The notes under the pieces: generated by a model
Told to the model about the DNA's origin: nothing
Seen by the model: only the letters and a program-made list of their open reading frames with translations
Databases searched by the model: none
NCBI RefSeq assembly: GCF_023035295.1
Contig: NZ_CP075076.1
Coordinates: forward strand, 186,001-250,000
Source: Borrelia coriaceae
GTDB taxonomy: Bacteria; Spirochaetota; Spirochaetia; Borreliales; Borreliaceae
Direction of reading: 5' to 3'
DNA: 64,000 bases
Program-made: the position numbers and the translations under genes
In this document: one piece after another, positions 36,490-45,587 of the stretch
How positions within the stretch are numbered: position 1 is the stretch's first letter
Layout: each line of letters starts with the position of its first letter

Positions 36490-37254
36490 ATGAACCAAGA
36501 AAAAGCAATCATTAAAACAGAAAATCTAAACTTATTTTATACAGATTTTAAAGCACTAAATAACATAAACATATCAATACTAAGGAATAGCATCACAGCT
36601 TTAATAGGCCCATCAGGTTGTGGAAAATCAACATTTCTTAGAACACTTAACAGAATGAACGATCTTGTAGAGGGCGTTAAAATAGAAGGAAAAGTTATGT
36701 ATGAGGGTAAAAGTATTTACTCAAATAACTTTGATGTACTGGAACTTAGAAGAAAAATTGGAATGGTCTTTCAAACTCCTAATCCATTTTTAATGTCAGT
36801 TTATGACAACATAAGTTATGGACCAAAAATCCATGGAATTAAAGACAAAAAAAAACTTGATGAAATAGTTGAAAAATCCCTAATAAAATCTGCACTATGG
36901 AATGAAGTGAAAGATAAACTTAATAGAAATGCATTAAGTCTCTCAGGGGGACAACAACAAAGACTCTGTATTGCAAGAACCCTTGCAATTGAACCAAATG
37001 TAATATTAATGGATGAACCTACTTCTGCTCTTGATCCAATCTCAACAGGTAAAATTGAAGAGCTAATAATAAACTTAAAAGAAAGCTACACGATCATCAT
37101 AGTAACTCACAATATGCAACAAGCCGGACGAATATCTGATAGAACTGCCTTTTTCCTAAACGGCTATATTGAAGAAGAAAGCAAAACAGATGAACTATTC
37201 TTCAATCCTAAAAATATTAAGACAGAAGAATATATCACTGGTAAATTTGGCTAA
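36490..37254 (+). CDS. pstB: Phosphate ABC transporter ATPase PstB
   Basis: ATPase subunit that powers phosphate import. The 254-residue protein has Walker [10 protein letters not shown] (about 38), the PstB-typical [11 protein letters not shown]-loop FQTPNPF, signature [16 protein letters not shown], Walker [14 protein letters not shown] and switch His in VTHNMQQ. It follows pstA by four bases and ends the operon; no phoU is seen after it. The ZIP gene converges from the other strand one base away. Confidence 0.97.
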   Translation: MNQEKAIIKTENLNLFYTDFKALNNINISILRNSITALIGPSGCGKSTFLRTLNRMNDLVEGVKIEGKVMYEGKSIYSNNFDVLELRRKIGMVFQTPNPFLMSVYDNISYGPKIHGIKDKKKLDEIVEKSLIKSALWNEVKDKLNRNALSLSGGQQQRLCIARTLAIEPNVILMDEPTSALDPISTGKIEELIINLKESYTIIIVTHNMQQAGRISDRTAFFLNGYIEEESKTDELFFNPKNIKTEEYITGKFG

Positions 37255-37255
37255 A

Positions 37256-38077
37256 TTAACCCAAAGATACATCAAGGAACATCATTAAAGAAAATCCAAT
37301 AACCCCAAATATGGTTGGAACCTTATTGTCAATATCTTTTCTCTTAGCTTCAGGTATTAATTGTTCAATTGAAACATAAATCATTGCACCTGCAGAAAAA
37401 GATAAAGCAAAGGGTAAAATTCTAGTAAAAGTATAAACCGCATAGGATCCTAACAACCCTCCAATAATTTCTACCCAACCTGACATCTGACCATAATTAA
37501 AACACTTCCATAAAGGAACATTACCTCGTCTTAAAGGCAGAGAAATCGCTGCACCTTCTGGAATATTTTGAATACCAATTCCTAACGTAAGGATCATAGC
37601 ACCTACTAAAGTATGAAGATCAGGAGAAGAAGCCAAAGCACCAAAAGCAACACCCACAGCAAGCCCTTCTGGAAAATTATGTAACGTAACAGCTGTAAAA
37701 AGCAAAAAATCCTTTTTACCATGCCTTGTTAAATCTTCATCAATAAATGCTAGTTTATCAAGATCTGGCACAAATACATCTACAATATATATAAAAAACG
37801 CACCTAAAAGAAAACCAAAAACTGCTGGTACCCATGCAACATAACCAAGTTCTTCTGCCATTTCTATTGCTGGCTTAATAAGTGAAAAAAAACTAGCAGC
37901 AATCATAATTCCTGCTGAAAACCCAAGCATGGCATCCATTATTTTATTGTTCACTTTTCTAAAACAAAAAACAGCTGCTGCTCCAAAAGCAGTAGTAAAC
38001 CAAGTAAAAGTAGAACCTAAAAATCCTAAAAAAATGGGATGCAAAGTTAATAAATAATCGCATAAATTCTTAAACAT
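37256..38077 (-). CDS. ZIP-family metal transporter (GufA type)
   Basis: Predicted importer of Zn2+ or related divalent metals across the inner membrane. The 273-residue protein (start ATG 38077, with GGAGG eight bases before; an in-frame TTG 15 bases upstream would include the ribosome-binding site) has about eight helices and the two metal-site motifs HNFPEGLAVGVAFGA and NIPEGAAISLPLRRGN. Substrate is not readable from sequence, and Borrelia rely on Mn2+ more than Fe, so Mn or Zn are both possible. It lies 17 bases after alaS on the same strand. Confidence 0.9.
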   Translation of the reverse strand: MFKNLCDYLLTLHPIFLGFLGSTFTWFTTAFGAAAVFCFRKVNNKIMDAMLGFSAGIMIAASFFSLIKPAIEMAEELGYVAWVPAVFGFLLGAFFIYIVDVFVPDLDKLAFIDEDLTRHGKKDFLLFTAVTLHNFPEGLAVGVAFGALASSPDLHTLVGAMILTLGIGIQNIPEGAAISLPLRRGNVPLWKCFNYGQMSGWVEIIGGLLGSYAVYTFTRILPFALSFSAGAMIYVSIEQLIPEAKRKDIDNKVPTIFGVIGFSLMMFLDVSLG

Positions 38078-38094
38078 AAAAGTATCCTCCAATA

Positions 38095-39876
38095 TTAATC
38101 GATCAAAATTGCCCTTATTCTCCTTATACCTGAAGATGAAGACTGTTCCTTTTGTATCTTAAAAACACCAAGCTCACTAGTATTCTTAACATGAGGGCCT
38201 CCACAAACTTCAATTGAAAAACCATCTATTTCATACACACTTACAATATCTTCATATTTTTCACCAAATAAAGCCATAGCACCCTTAGCCAAGGCATCAT
38301 CCAAATTCATTACAGACCTTGTTACGGACAATTTATTTTTTATCTGTAAATTAACAATATCTTCAACTTTCCTTATCTCATCATCTGTCATTTTATAAGG
38401 ATGACTAAAATCAAATCTTAGCCTCTCAGAGGTAATATTACTTCCTTTTTGCCTTACATGATCACCTAAGACTAATTGCAGTGACTTATGAAGCAAATGA
38501 GTAGCTGTATGTAACTTAGTAGTATCATATGTACAATCCGCAAGCCCTCCTTTAAAAACCTTATCACTTCCCTTCTTAGAAATCTCTTGATGATTTTTAA
38601 AATGTTTTTCAAAGTCTACTTTGTCTATACTAAATCCATGTTCAGCAGCAAGCTCTTCCGTTATTTCATAAGGAAAACCATAAGTATCATAAAGTTTAAA
38701 AGAAATTTCACCAGGAATAGATTTTGATGGCAATTGCTGCATTAATTTAATAAACTCTTGCTCACCATGACGCAAAGTTTTAAAAAATTTTTCTTCTTCT
38801 ATGCTCAACTCAGCCTTAATAAAATCTTTCTTCTCTGTTAATTCTTTATAAAAAGATTTATAAATTTCTTCAACAGAATCAACAAGATCTGCTAAAAAAT
38901 GAAATTCCATGCCAAGTTTCTTTGCATATCTAATAGCTCTCCTAATTATTCTCCTCAAAACATAACCCTGTCCTACATTAGAAGGAAGAACTGCAAGATT
39001 ATCAGCTAAAATAAAACAACTGGCCTTAATATGATCAGCAATTACCCTAATAGCTCTATCATCTTCTAAATTTTGTCCATAAATCTTCCCAGAAACTTCC
39101 TCTATTCTATCAATTATAGGTCTAAACGCATCCGTGTCATAAACTGAAGATTTTCCTTGCAAAAAAGTAATTGTTCTCTCAATACCCATGCCTGTATCCA
39201 CACATTTACGCTTTAATTCTTCATAACTCCCATTCTCATTCCTTTTATATTGCATAAAAACATTATTCCAAATTTCAAAATACTTACCACAAGGACATGT
39301 AATATCACAATTACTAGAACACTTCTCTTTACCTGTATCCACAAAGATTTCAGTATCTGGGCCACAAGGTCCTACATTCCCAACAGGTCCCCAAAAATTA
39401 TGCTCTCCTGACAGATAAAATATTCTATCTTTAGGAATACCAAGACTTTCCCAAACATTAGCTGTCTCTATATCCCGGGAAACCCTCTCATCACCTTCAA
39501 ACACACTAACATAAAGTTTATCTTTAGAAATATTTAAATAATTAGGTGAAGTTAAAAACTCAAAACTATATTTTACAGCAAGCTCTTTAAAATAAGCACC
39601 AAGAGACCAATTTCCAAGCATCTCAAAAAAAGTCAAATGACTTAAATCTCCCACCTCATCAATATCTCCTGTTCTTAAACATTTCTGAACATCAACAAGC
39701 ATATCTCCAGATGGATGCATTTCTCCCAAAAGATAAGGTACAAGCGGTTGCATACCCGCCGTATTAAAAAGAACAGTAGAATCATTATCAGGAATCAAAG
39801 ATTTACCTGCAATTTCACAGTGTCCTTTACTTTTAAAAAAGTCTATATATTTTTTACGTAGTTCATTAAGTCGCAC
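38095..39876 (-). CDS. alaS: Alanyl-tRNA synthetase lacking the C-terminal (C-Ala) domain
   Basis: Class II synthetase charging tRNA-Ala. The 593-residue protein begins MRLNELRKKYIDFFKSKGH from a GTG codon (GAGGAG eight bases before). It has class II motifs, the tRNA-recognition region and an intact editing domain: HTATHLLHKSL (HxxxH) and CGGPHVKNTSELG. It stops right after SSSGIRRIRAILID, where other bacterial AlaRS (about 875 residues) continue with a linker and C-Ala. The GTG shares one base with the fliG1 stop (TAGTG). Confidence 0.95.
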   Translation of the reverse strand: MRLNELRKKYIDFFKSKGHCEIAGKSLIPDNDSTVLFNTAGMQPLVPYLLGEMHPSGDMLVDVQKCLRTGDIDEVGDLSHLTFFEMLGNWSLGAYFKELAVKYSFEFLTSPNYLNISKDKLYVSVFEGDERVSRDIETANVWESLGIPKDRIFYLSGEHNFWGPVGNVGPCGPDTEIFVDTGKEKCSSNCDITCPCGKYFEIWNNVFMQYKRNENGSYEELKRKCVDTGMGIERTITFLQGKSSVYDTDAFRPIIDRIEEVSGKIYGQNLEDDRAIRVIADHIKASCFILADNLAVLPSNVGQGYVLRRIIRRAIRYAKKLGMEFHFLADLVDSVEEIYKSFYKELTEKKDFIKAELSIEEEKFFKTLRHGEQEFIKLMQQLPSKSIPGEISFKLYDTYGFPYEITEELAAEHGFSIDKVDFEKHFKNHQEISKKGSDKVFKGGLADCTYDTTKLHTATHLLHKSLQLVLGDHVRQKGSNITSERLRFDFSHPYKMTDDEIRKVEDIVNLQIKNKLSVTRSVMNLDDALAKGAMALFGEKYEDIVSVYEIDGFSIEVCGGPHVKNTSELGVFKIQKEQSSSSGIRRIRAILID

Positions 39877-41093
39877 TAAATAAACTCCTCATTTTTTCTG
39901 TATATCATTAACTCACCCTTTAAAGTTAACTGCTTAATATAATTAACAAAGGCTATAGTCATTGCTTTTATGTCTCTCTTTCTAACTTTTTTCAAGAAAG
40001 ATTCCTCTTCTAAAATAAGATCTTTACGTCTCCTTGAAACATTAAAAAGAATTTTATCTCTAATTTCATCACTTTTATCTTTAATAATAATCGCAATATC
40101 ATTATCTGTAAATTCTCTTAAAATATTATGCATGTCGTCATCTGTAATTCTAAGTATTACATCAATATCAAATATCTTTTCTTTAATCTCACTATCTTTA
40201 ACAGGATCCAAAGTTTTCATATCAATATTACTTAAAAGATTTTTTTCATCTTCAGAATCCATATAACTCAAAATATCAACAAGAATTTTAGAACCATCAA
40301 GTTTTTCTGTTTTAAATTTACCCTGCATTTCAAATCTACTTTTAAGTCTATCGGAAATAACCTCAACCATATCCATATTTAACTGCCTCAACTTAGCAAC
40401 CCCCTTAATAAACTGTTTCTTAACATCATCTTCCAACATAGAAAAAACATATTTTTTTTGTTCTTTGGTTAAATAATTATATATTACCAAAAGTGTTTGC
40501 ACGCTTTCATTTTTAATTAACATCCAAAGTTGTTCATTTTCAATACCAGACAAGTAATCAAACGGAATAAATGCATCAATTCCTGTAACTTTTTTATAAA
40601 TCTCTTTCGCTTTTGCTTTATTTAAAGATTTATGCAATAACTCATAAGTAAATTTATCATCAATTTTTAAATGTTTTTTCTCACTTCTTACTAATTCTTC
40701 AAATTCTTGAATAACTCGTTTTTTTTCATCAGGAGTAATGTATTTAATTTTAGTAATTTCTCTAGTAATTGCAATTATATAAGAATCATCAAGCTCAGCC
40801 ATAATCTCTGCTGATTTTTCAAGACCAATAGCTAAAAAATACTTTGCTATTTTTGATACTTTATCCTCTCTACGAATAAATCCTGGTTTTTCGACCTCTT
40901 GCTTAAGAGTATTTAACTTGCTAGGAACACCTCTCTTTCCTCCCTTAATCAGATTAACCCAAGACTTAAGCAATGAACCCTGTATTTCAGCACCAGACAA
41001 ATCATTACGTAATTTTCCTTTCTCAACATTTGCAAAGGGCTTTACACTCAAATTTTTTACACTCCGATATTTAGAAAGTCTAGGATCCTGCAT
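39876..41093 (-). CDS. fliG1: Flagellar motor switch protein FliG1
   Basis: FliG forms the rotor ring that meets the stator and the C-ring. The 405-residue protein (start ATG 41093, with GAGGGAG just before; an in-frame TTG upstream is less likely) has an N-terminal extension of about 70 residues, then FliG N, middle and C domains, with EKSAEIMAELDDSYIIAIT and the C-domain stretch TDDDMHNILREFTDNDIAI that holds the charged torque helix region. Borrelia have two fliG genes; the location next to alaS, outside the flagellar operon, marks this as fliG1, which acts in polar flagellar placement in B. burgdorferi. Overlaps pgl by 14 bases. Confidence 0.88.
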   Translation of the reverse strand: MQDPRLSKYRSVKNLSVKPFANVEKGKLRNDLSGAEIQGSLLKSWVNLIKGGKRGVPSKLNTLKQEVEKPGFIRREDKVSKIAKYFLAIGLEKSAEIMAELDDSYIIAITREITKIKYITPDEKKRVIQEFEELVRSEKKHLKIDDKFTYELLHKSLNKAKAKEIYKKVTGIDAFIPFDYLSGIENEQLWMLIKNESVQTLLVIYNYLTKEQKKYVFSMLEDDVKKQFIKGVAKLRQLNMDMVEVISDRLKSRFEMQGKFKTEKLDGSKILVDILSYMDSEDEKNLLSNIDMKTLDPVKDSEIKEKIFDIDVILRITDDDMHNILREFTDNDIAIIIKDKSDEIRDKILFNVSRRRKDLILEEESFLKKVRKRDIKAMTIAFVNYIKQLTLKGELMIYRKNEEFI

Positions 41094-41781
41094 AGACTCC
41101 CTCAATATTTGTAAGGACTAATAAACGCAAGTGATCCTTTAAGATCTTAGCTGGACATTTCCTCAAAGAAATTTCTGAATTAAAAAAATTTTCCAAAGCA
41201 CCTTTTTTATCATGACCCATAAAAAGTAATACAGAAGCCTTAGAAGATAGTAAAGATTTGGGAGTTAAGCTAATTCGCTTACTTGGAAGCTTTGGTGAAT
41301 CATACTCATATTGATATCCTTCCATTTCAGAAAATAAAAGTTTTCTTGAAGGGAAAAGAGAAGCAATATGCCCATCCTCACCAACAGACAAAATACTCAA
41401 ATCTAATCTTGTAAATCTAGAATTGAATTCAACATTATAATTATAAATAGACGATGTTTCATCAAACTCACTGTAAATAAATGGATGTAAATTAGAACCA
41501 CAAATTAAATTTTTCTTTATCATTTGAGAAAAAAATCCTTCACTTAAAAGCATAAAATTACTATCATTACTATTTAAATCAACACAACGCTCATCCACTA
41601 AAAAAAAATGAGACTTTTTAAGAGAATAATTTTGCTCATCAAAGACATTGAGGAAAGAAATAATACTTCGACCACCACAAACCCCAATACTAGTAAAATC
41701 ATCTTGACTAATATTTGTTAAAAAAAAATCAAAAAACTTTTTCTTTAAATCACTCTCTTTATTAGAACACCAAAATTCCAT
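41080..41781 (-). CDS. pgl: 6-phosphogluconolactonase
   Basis: Hydrolyses 6-phosphogluconolactone in the oxidative pentose phosphate pathway, a source of NADPH. The 233-residue protein belongs to the DevB/SOL family: GVCGGRSIISFLN near residue 38, FFLVDERCVDLNSNDSNF near 80, and LSVGEDGHIASLFPS near 135. It lies between a small hypothetical gene and fliG1 and overlaps the fliG1 start, so it shares a transcript with fliG1 and alaS. Confidence 0.9.
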   Translation of the reverse strand: MEFWCSNKESDLKKKFFDFFLTNISQDDFTSIGVCGGRSIISFLNVFDEQNYSLKKSHFFLVDERCVDLNSNDSNFMLLSEGFFSQMIKKNLICGSNLHPFIYSEFDETSSIYNYNVEFNSRFTRLDLSILSVGEDGHIASLFPSRKLLFSEMEGYQYEYDSPKLPSKRISLTPKSLLSSKASVLLFMGHDKKGALENFFNSEISLRKCPAKILKDHLRLLVLTNIEGVYAGS

Positions 41782-41801
41782 CTCTATTCCTTTTAATAAA
41801 A

Positions 41802-42089
41802 TTAACCTAAATAATAAGAAAATGTAGTAACCACGATTAATACATTCTTTGAATAACTTTCATAATTGTCAAAACTTCTATCAACTGAAAGAAACTCAAA
41901 GCATCCTTGATGTGCAGTCTTAATTTTTACCAAAATAACATCAGAATTACATACAAACTTTAAAACTATCCACAAGCCATTTTTAACAAAATATGCTAGC
42001 ATTTCAGGTTTCACATCACTAATCTTATTAAAATAATAATTTCGCCCACTATTACGAGTAAAAAACATCCCTTTATTATAAAGTTTCAT
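41802..42089 (-). CDS. Small protein of unknown function
   Basis: A 95-residue protein beginning MKLYNKGMFFTRNSGRNYYF, with beta-rich hydrophobic stretches (GLWIVLKFVCNSDVILVKI, NVLIVVTTFSYYLG) and no signal peptide. No family recognised. It lies 20 bases before pgl on the same strand and probably starts that operon (this gene-pgl-fliG1-alaS-ZIP), all minus strand. Confidence 0.65.
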   Translation of the reverse strand: MKLYNKGMFFTRNSGRNYYFNKISDVKPEMLAYFVKNGLWIVLKFVCNSDVILVKIKTAHQGCFEFLSVDRSFDNYESYSKNVLIVVTTFSYYLG

Positions 42090-42202
42090 AATATTTTGAT
42101 TGCTTACTCTATTTTATCAACAGTTAATAAACAAATACTTTCTCCCCACACAATATGTATTATTTAATTTCCTATTCTAAGCAACAGTACACCCAACTTA
42201 TA

Positions 42203-42358
42203 CTACAAATTCCAACTTAAGAGCACTTCTTTCTCACTTAATCTCTTAACAGTAATATAATTTACATTCTCAATCCCAGTGTCCCTTATAATACTAGATA
42301 TTATAACTGATGCTACCACAAAAATTAGGAATGAAAATAAAACTAATACTCTATTCAC
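42203..42358 (-). CDS. Possible 51-residue single-pass membrane protein
   Basis: An open frame from GTG 42358 (or TTG 42361) to TAG 42205-42203 encodes a basic start MNR (or VNR), one hydrophobic helix (VLVLFSFLIFVVASVIISSII) written here in two parts: VLVLFSFLIFVVA and SVIISSII, then a short polar tail ending EVLLSWNL. An in-frame stop seven to ten codons upstream limits the N-terminus. AAGAAGA lies 11-18 bases before. The well-formed signal-anchor pattern in an otherwise empty gap suggests a real small protein, but start codon and ribosome site are weak. Confidence 0.45.
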   Translation of the reverse strand: MNRVLVLFSFLIFVVASVIISSIIRDTGIENVNYITVKRLSEKEVLLSWNL

Positions 42359-42407
42359 CAATATAAATTCTTCTTCATAATCTCTTTATAAACTTATAAA
42401 CACAATA

Positions 42408-42436
42408 TTGTCAAATTTAATAATTTATTTTAACAT
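42408..42436 (+). promoter_or_regulatory. Candidate promoter of dus, predicting a leaderless message
   Basis: TTGTCA (42408-42413), 17 bases, TAACAT (42431-42436). The predicted start, about 42443, is two bases before the ATG at 42445. There is no Shine-Dalgarno sequence upstream of that ATG. Confidence 0.45.
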
Positions 42437-42444
42437 ATTATGCC

Positions 42445-43452
42445 ATGTTAATAAACCGAAAAATCTCAATAGCACCAATGGTAGCAATCACCGATGAACA
42501 TTTCAGATATATAATAAGATTACTATCAAAAAAAGTCACTTTATATACCCCAATGATTTCTGCAAAATCAATCATCATGGGAAATTTAGATACAATTGTA
42601 AAACAAACTCCTACTGATTCTCCAATTGCAATTCAAATAGCAACAAACTGTGAAAATGACGCTGCAAAAGCCATAGAAATTCTTGAAAACAAATTCAGAT
42701 TTGATGAATACAATCTCAATGTTGGTTGCCCATCATCTCGTATCCAAAATGCAAACTATGGGGCTTGCCTCATGCAAACTCCAGCTCAAGTAGGCAAAAT
42801 CTTACAAGCCATGAAAAAAAATACAAATAAACCTGTATCCATTAAACATAGAATAGGCATAAGATATAATAAAAAAGAATATCAAGAAGAAAACTACACA
42901 GAACTTAAACAATTCATAGAAAAAATTATAGAATATGAAATCAAAAATTTTACTGTTCATGCACGCATAGCCATATTAAATGGATATTCCACTAAAAACA
43001 ATCAAAATATTCCAAAACTTAGACATGACTTTGTACACAGATTGAAGCAAGAGCACAAAAATATATTTATTGAAATAAATGGAGGAATTACCAATAGCAA
43101 TCACATAAAAACACACCTATCTTACGTAGATTCTGTCATGATTGGAAGAGCTGCGGCAAAGGATCCTTATTTCATTGCAAAAATTTCAAGAGAAATCTTA
43201 CAAGAAAAAGAAAAAATCCCAACACGAGAAGAGATATTATTAAAAATGGTAGAATATATCAAAGAACATGACGAACATCTTCCAATTAACATCGTAATGA
43301 AACATATAATGAGAATAGTATTTGCCAAAGACAATGTTCGCAAATTTAGACAAGCCTTAAGTGCGCCTTTTCCTAAAAATCTTAAAAATCATGAAATACT
43401 CTTAAATGCAATTGGACAATTAAAAGAAGATACTCTAAAATCTAATTTTTAG
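42445..43452 (+). CDS. dus: tRNA-dihydrouridine synthase (DusA type)
   Basis: FMN enzyme reducing uridines in tRNA D-loops. The 335-residue protein has the start [34 protein letters not shown] with the catalytic Cys, [22 protein letters not shown], and [10 protein letters not shown] with the flavin phosphate site, all in DusA order. No ribosome-binding sequence precedes the ATG and the promoter lies just upstream. Its end overlaps the serS end by 11 bases (convergent). Confidence 0.92.
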   Translation: MLINRKISIAPMVAITDEHFRYIIRLLSKKVTLYTPMISAKSIIMGNLDTIVKQTPTDSPIAIQIATNCENDAAKAIEILENKFRFDEYNLNVGCPSSRIQNANYGACLMQTPAQVGKILQAMKKNTNKPVSIKHRIGIRYNKKEYQEENYTELKQFIEKIIEYEIKNFTVHARIAILNGYSTKNNQNIPKLRHDFVHRLKQEHKNIFIEINGGITNSNHIKTHLSYVDSVMIGRAAAKDPYFIAKISREILQEKEKIPTREEILLKMVEYIKEHDEHLPINIVMKHIMRIVFAKDNVRKFRQALSAPFPKNLKNHEILLNAIGQLKEDTLKSNF

Positions 43453-44716
43453 GAGCTATATAATCAAAACCTGTATATTTGACCAAATTTTTAGGTATTC
43501 GAACACCACCTCTTTCATCCTGAAAGTTTTCAAGTATAGCAATAATAGCCCTTGTTGAAGCTATTGCTGTCCCATTTATCATGTGCACAAACTTGCTCTT
43601 CCCATCATCCTTATATCTAATCTTAAGACGCCTTGACTGATAATCTGTACAGTTTGAAGTTGAGGTAACTTCTCCATATTCACCCCTATCTCCTCTACCT
43701 GGCATCCAAGCTTCAATATCGTACTTTTTATAAGCTGGTGCACCAAGATCAAAAGAACAAATATTTAAAACTCTATACGGGATCTCAAGTTCAGTAAAAA
43801 TTTCTTCTTCTAATGCTAAAAACTCATTGTGAATACGATCAGAATCCTCACTCTTACAAAGACAAAACATTTCAACCTTACTAAATTGGTGAACCCTATA
43901 AAGTCCCTTGGAAAATTGCCCAGCAGCTCCGGCCTCTTTACGAAAACAATGAGAAAGTCCTGCCATTCTTAATGGAGACTTAAGATCTAATATAGTATTA
44001 TAATAATACCCACCAAGAGTAATCTCAGATGTACCAATAAGATATTTATCTGTATCTTCAATTTTATAAATATTACTCTCACTACCCCGAGGATTAAATC
44101 CAATACCTTCAACTACAAATTCTTTTGCAATATCAGGTGTGATAAATAAATCAAAGCCTTTGAGTTTAAGTTTATTTAAAGCAAAATTAATAAGTGCAAG
44201 CTCTAAAAAAACAGCCTCATTTCTAAGATAATAAAACTTATTACCACTAACCTCACGTGCTCTTTCAAAATCAAAAAGATCTAAATCAATTCCAATTTTT
44301 AAATGATCTTTTGGTTTAAAATTAAACTTCGGAATACTTCCCGATATCCTTAACACAACATTTGAATCCTCACCCTCACCAACAGGAACATCAGGAGCAG
44401 AAATATTGGGAATCTGCTTGTGTTGAGTCAAAAGCCTAGATGTTATATGATTCAATTTATCTTCTAAACCTGCAATTTCAGACTTTAAAGATTTACCAAC
44501 CTCTATTAAAAAATGCCTACGGGAATCATCTATCTTGCCCTTCATAGCATTAGCATTTTCATTCCTTGCTGCATTCAATTCACCTATCTTAGTAACAAGT
44601 TTTCTGCGTTCATCATCAAGAGAAATCAACAGATCAATATCTACTTTCAAACCCCTATCTTTAATATTTTTTTGAATAAGATCTAAATTATCCCTTATAA
44701 ACTTCAAGTCAAGCAT
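43442..44716 (-). CDS. serS: Seryl-tRNA synthetase
   Basis: Class II synthetase charging tRNA-Ser. The 424-residue protein has the N-terminal coiled-coil arm (about 30-100), then [15 protein letters not shown], motif 2 in [36 protein letters not shown] and motif 3 in [19 protein letters not shown]. Length and motifs are standard. Convergent with dus; the last four codons of each overlap. Confidence 0.97.
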   Translation of the reverse strand: MLDLKFIRDNLDLIQKNIKDRGLKVDIDLLISLDDERRKLVTKIGELNAARNENANAMKGKIDDSRRHFLIEVGKSLKSEIAGLEDKLNHITSRLLTQHKQIPNISAPDVPVGEGEDSNVVLRISGSIPKFNFKPKDHLKIGIDLDLFDFERAREVSGNKFYYLRNEAVFLELALINFALNKLKLKGFDLFITPDIAKEFVVEGIGFNPRGSESNIYKIEDTDKYLIGTSEITLGGYYYNTILDLKSPLRMAGLSHCFRKEAGAAGQFSKGLYRVHQFSKVEMFCLCKSEDSDRIHNEFLALEEEIFTELEIPYRVLNICSFDLGAPAYKKYDIEAWMPGRGDRGEYGEVTSTSNCTDYQSRRLKIRYKDDGKSKFVHMINGTAIASTRAIIAILENFQDERGGVRIPKNLVKYTGFDYIAPKN

Positions 44717-44814
44717 TAAAGAACTCCTACAATAGATTTAACTAAAAACAATTAAAGTCAAACAAAATGAAAAATAAATTATATCAATTAGCATAAAAAA
44801 TATTATATAATAAT

Positions 44815-44823
44815 TGATATAAT
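44815..44823 (+). promoter_or_regulatory. Extended -10 promoter of the lipoprotein gene
   Basis: TGATATAAT (44815-44823) is an extended -10 element; no good -35 box lies 17 bases upstream. Transcription would begin near 44830, and GGAG at about 44845 then precedes the ATG at 44861. Confidence 0.4.
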
Positions 44824-44860
44824 AGTAGAAACAAACTTATATATGGAGATAAATGTCTTT

Positions 44861-45580
44861 ATGGTCAAATCGTCACCTGCTCAAAAAATTTTCATTTTAG
44901 CATCGTTACTGGTAATTTTCATGGGATGTACAAAAAAACCAAAAAAAATCAGCTTTAACGATACCGAAACACTCTATAACGCAAAAGATGAAATAGTGAT
45001 TCAATCAATTTTAGCAGAAGAAGGAAACGAATCCTTTGAATATCACATTAGAATACCCAAAATAATAGATTCAAGAACAAAAAATAATAATATAAAAACA
45101 TTCAATGACGAAGTTGAAAGTTATACAAATGAAATAATCAATAATCTAGAGAGTGCTGCTCAAAATATTAAACAAGAGTCTAAAAAACCAAGCTTAAAAA
45201 TAGACTATGAAATCTACCATGGATATGGTATTTATACAATAATAGTAAGTGCCACTCAAGTAATAAATAATACATCTATCATAAACCATAGAAGTTACTA
45301 TATTAAAGATAATGGGGATTACATTTATAATATAGATGAAATTCTTAAAGTAGAAGAAGCATTCCCCTACTTTACTCAAAGAATTAAAGAAGAAATTGAC
45401 AAAATGTATCCAAACAACTTACTTTTTGACTTACAGCAAGCGGTAGTTTATTTTGAAAACAAAAAAATTATAGTCAAATTCCCACTTTATGTATTTAATT
45501 TAGACGACACAGAGAATACACAAAACATATTCGAATTTAGTGAAGAAGAAGCAATAAAATACATAAAAAGGATTAAATAA
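44861..45580 (+). CDS. Putative lipoprotein with DUF3298-like C-terminal region
   Basis: The 239-residue protein has a lipoprotein signal MVKSSPAQKIFILASLL with Cys 23 in IFMGC. Start ATG 44861 is chosen because GGAG lies 12 bases before it and the alternative ATG 44843 has no ribosome-binding site; a six-residue longer form is possible. The C-terminal half (NHRSYYIKDNGDYIYNIDE, FTQRIKEEIDKMYP, VYFENKKIIVKFPLYV) resembles the DUF3298/RsiV-like domain found in secreted proteins; this is by-eye inference. It lies seven bases before the M16 protease gene, so both may act in the periplasm or are simply co-transcribed. Confidence 0.75.
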   Translation: MVKSSPAQKIFILASLLVIFMGCTKKPKKISFNDTETLYNAKDEIVIQSILAEEGNESFEYHIRIPKIIDSRTKNNNIKTFNDEVESYTNEIINNLESAAQNIKQESKKPSLKIDYEIYHGYGIYTIIVSATQVINNTSIINHRSYYIKDNGDYIYNIDEILKVEEAFPYFTQRIKEEIDKMYPNNLLFDLQQAVVYFENKKIIVKFPLYVFNLDDTENTQNIFEFSEEEAIKYIKRIK

Positions 45581-45587
45581 ATCATAG

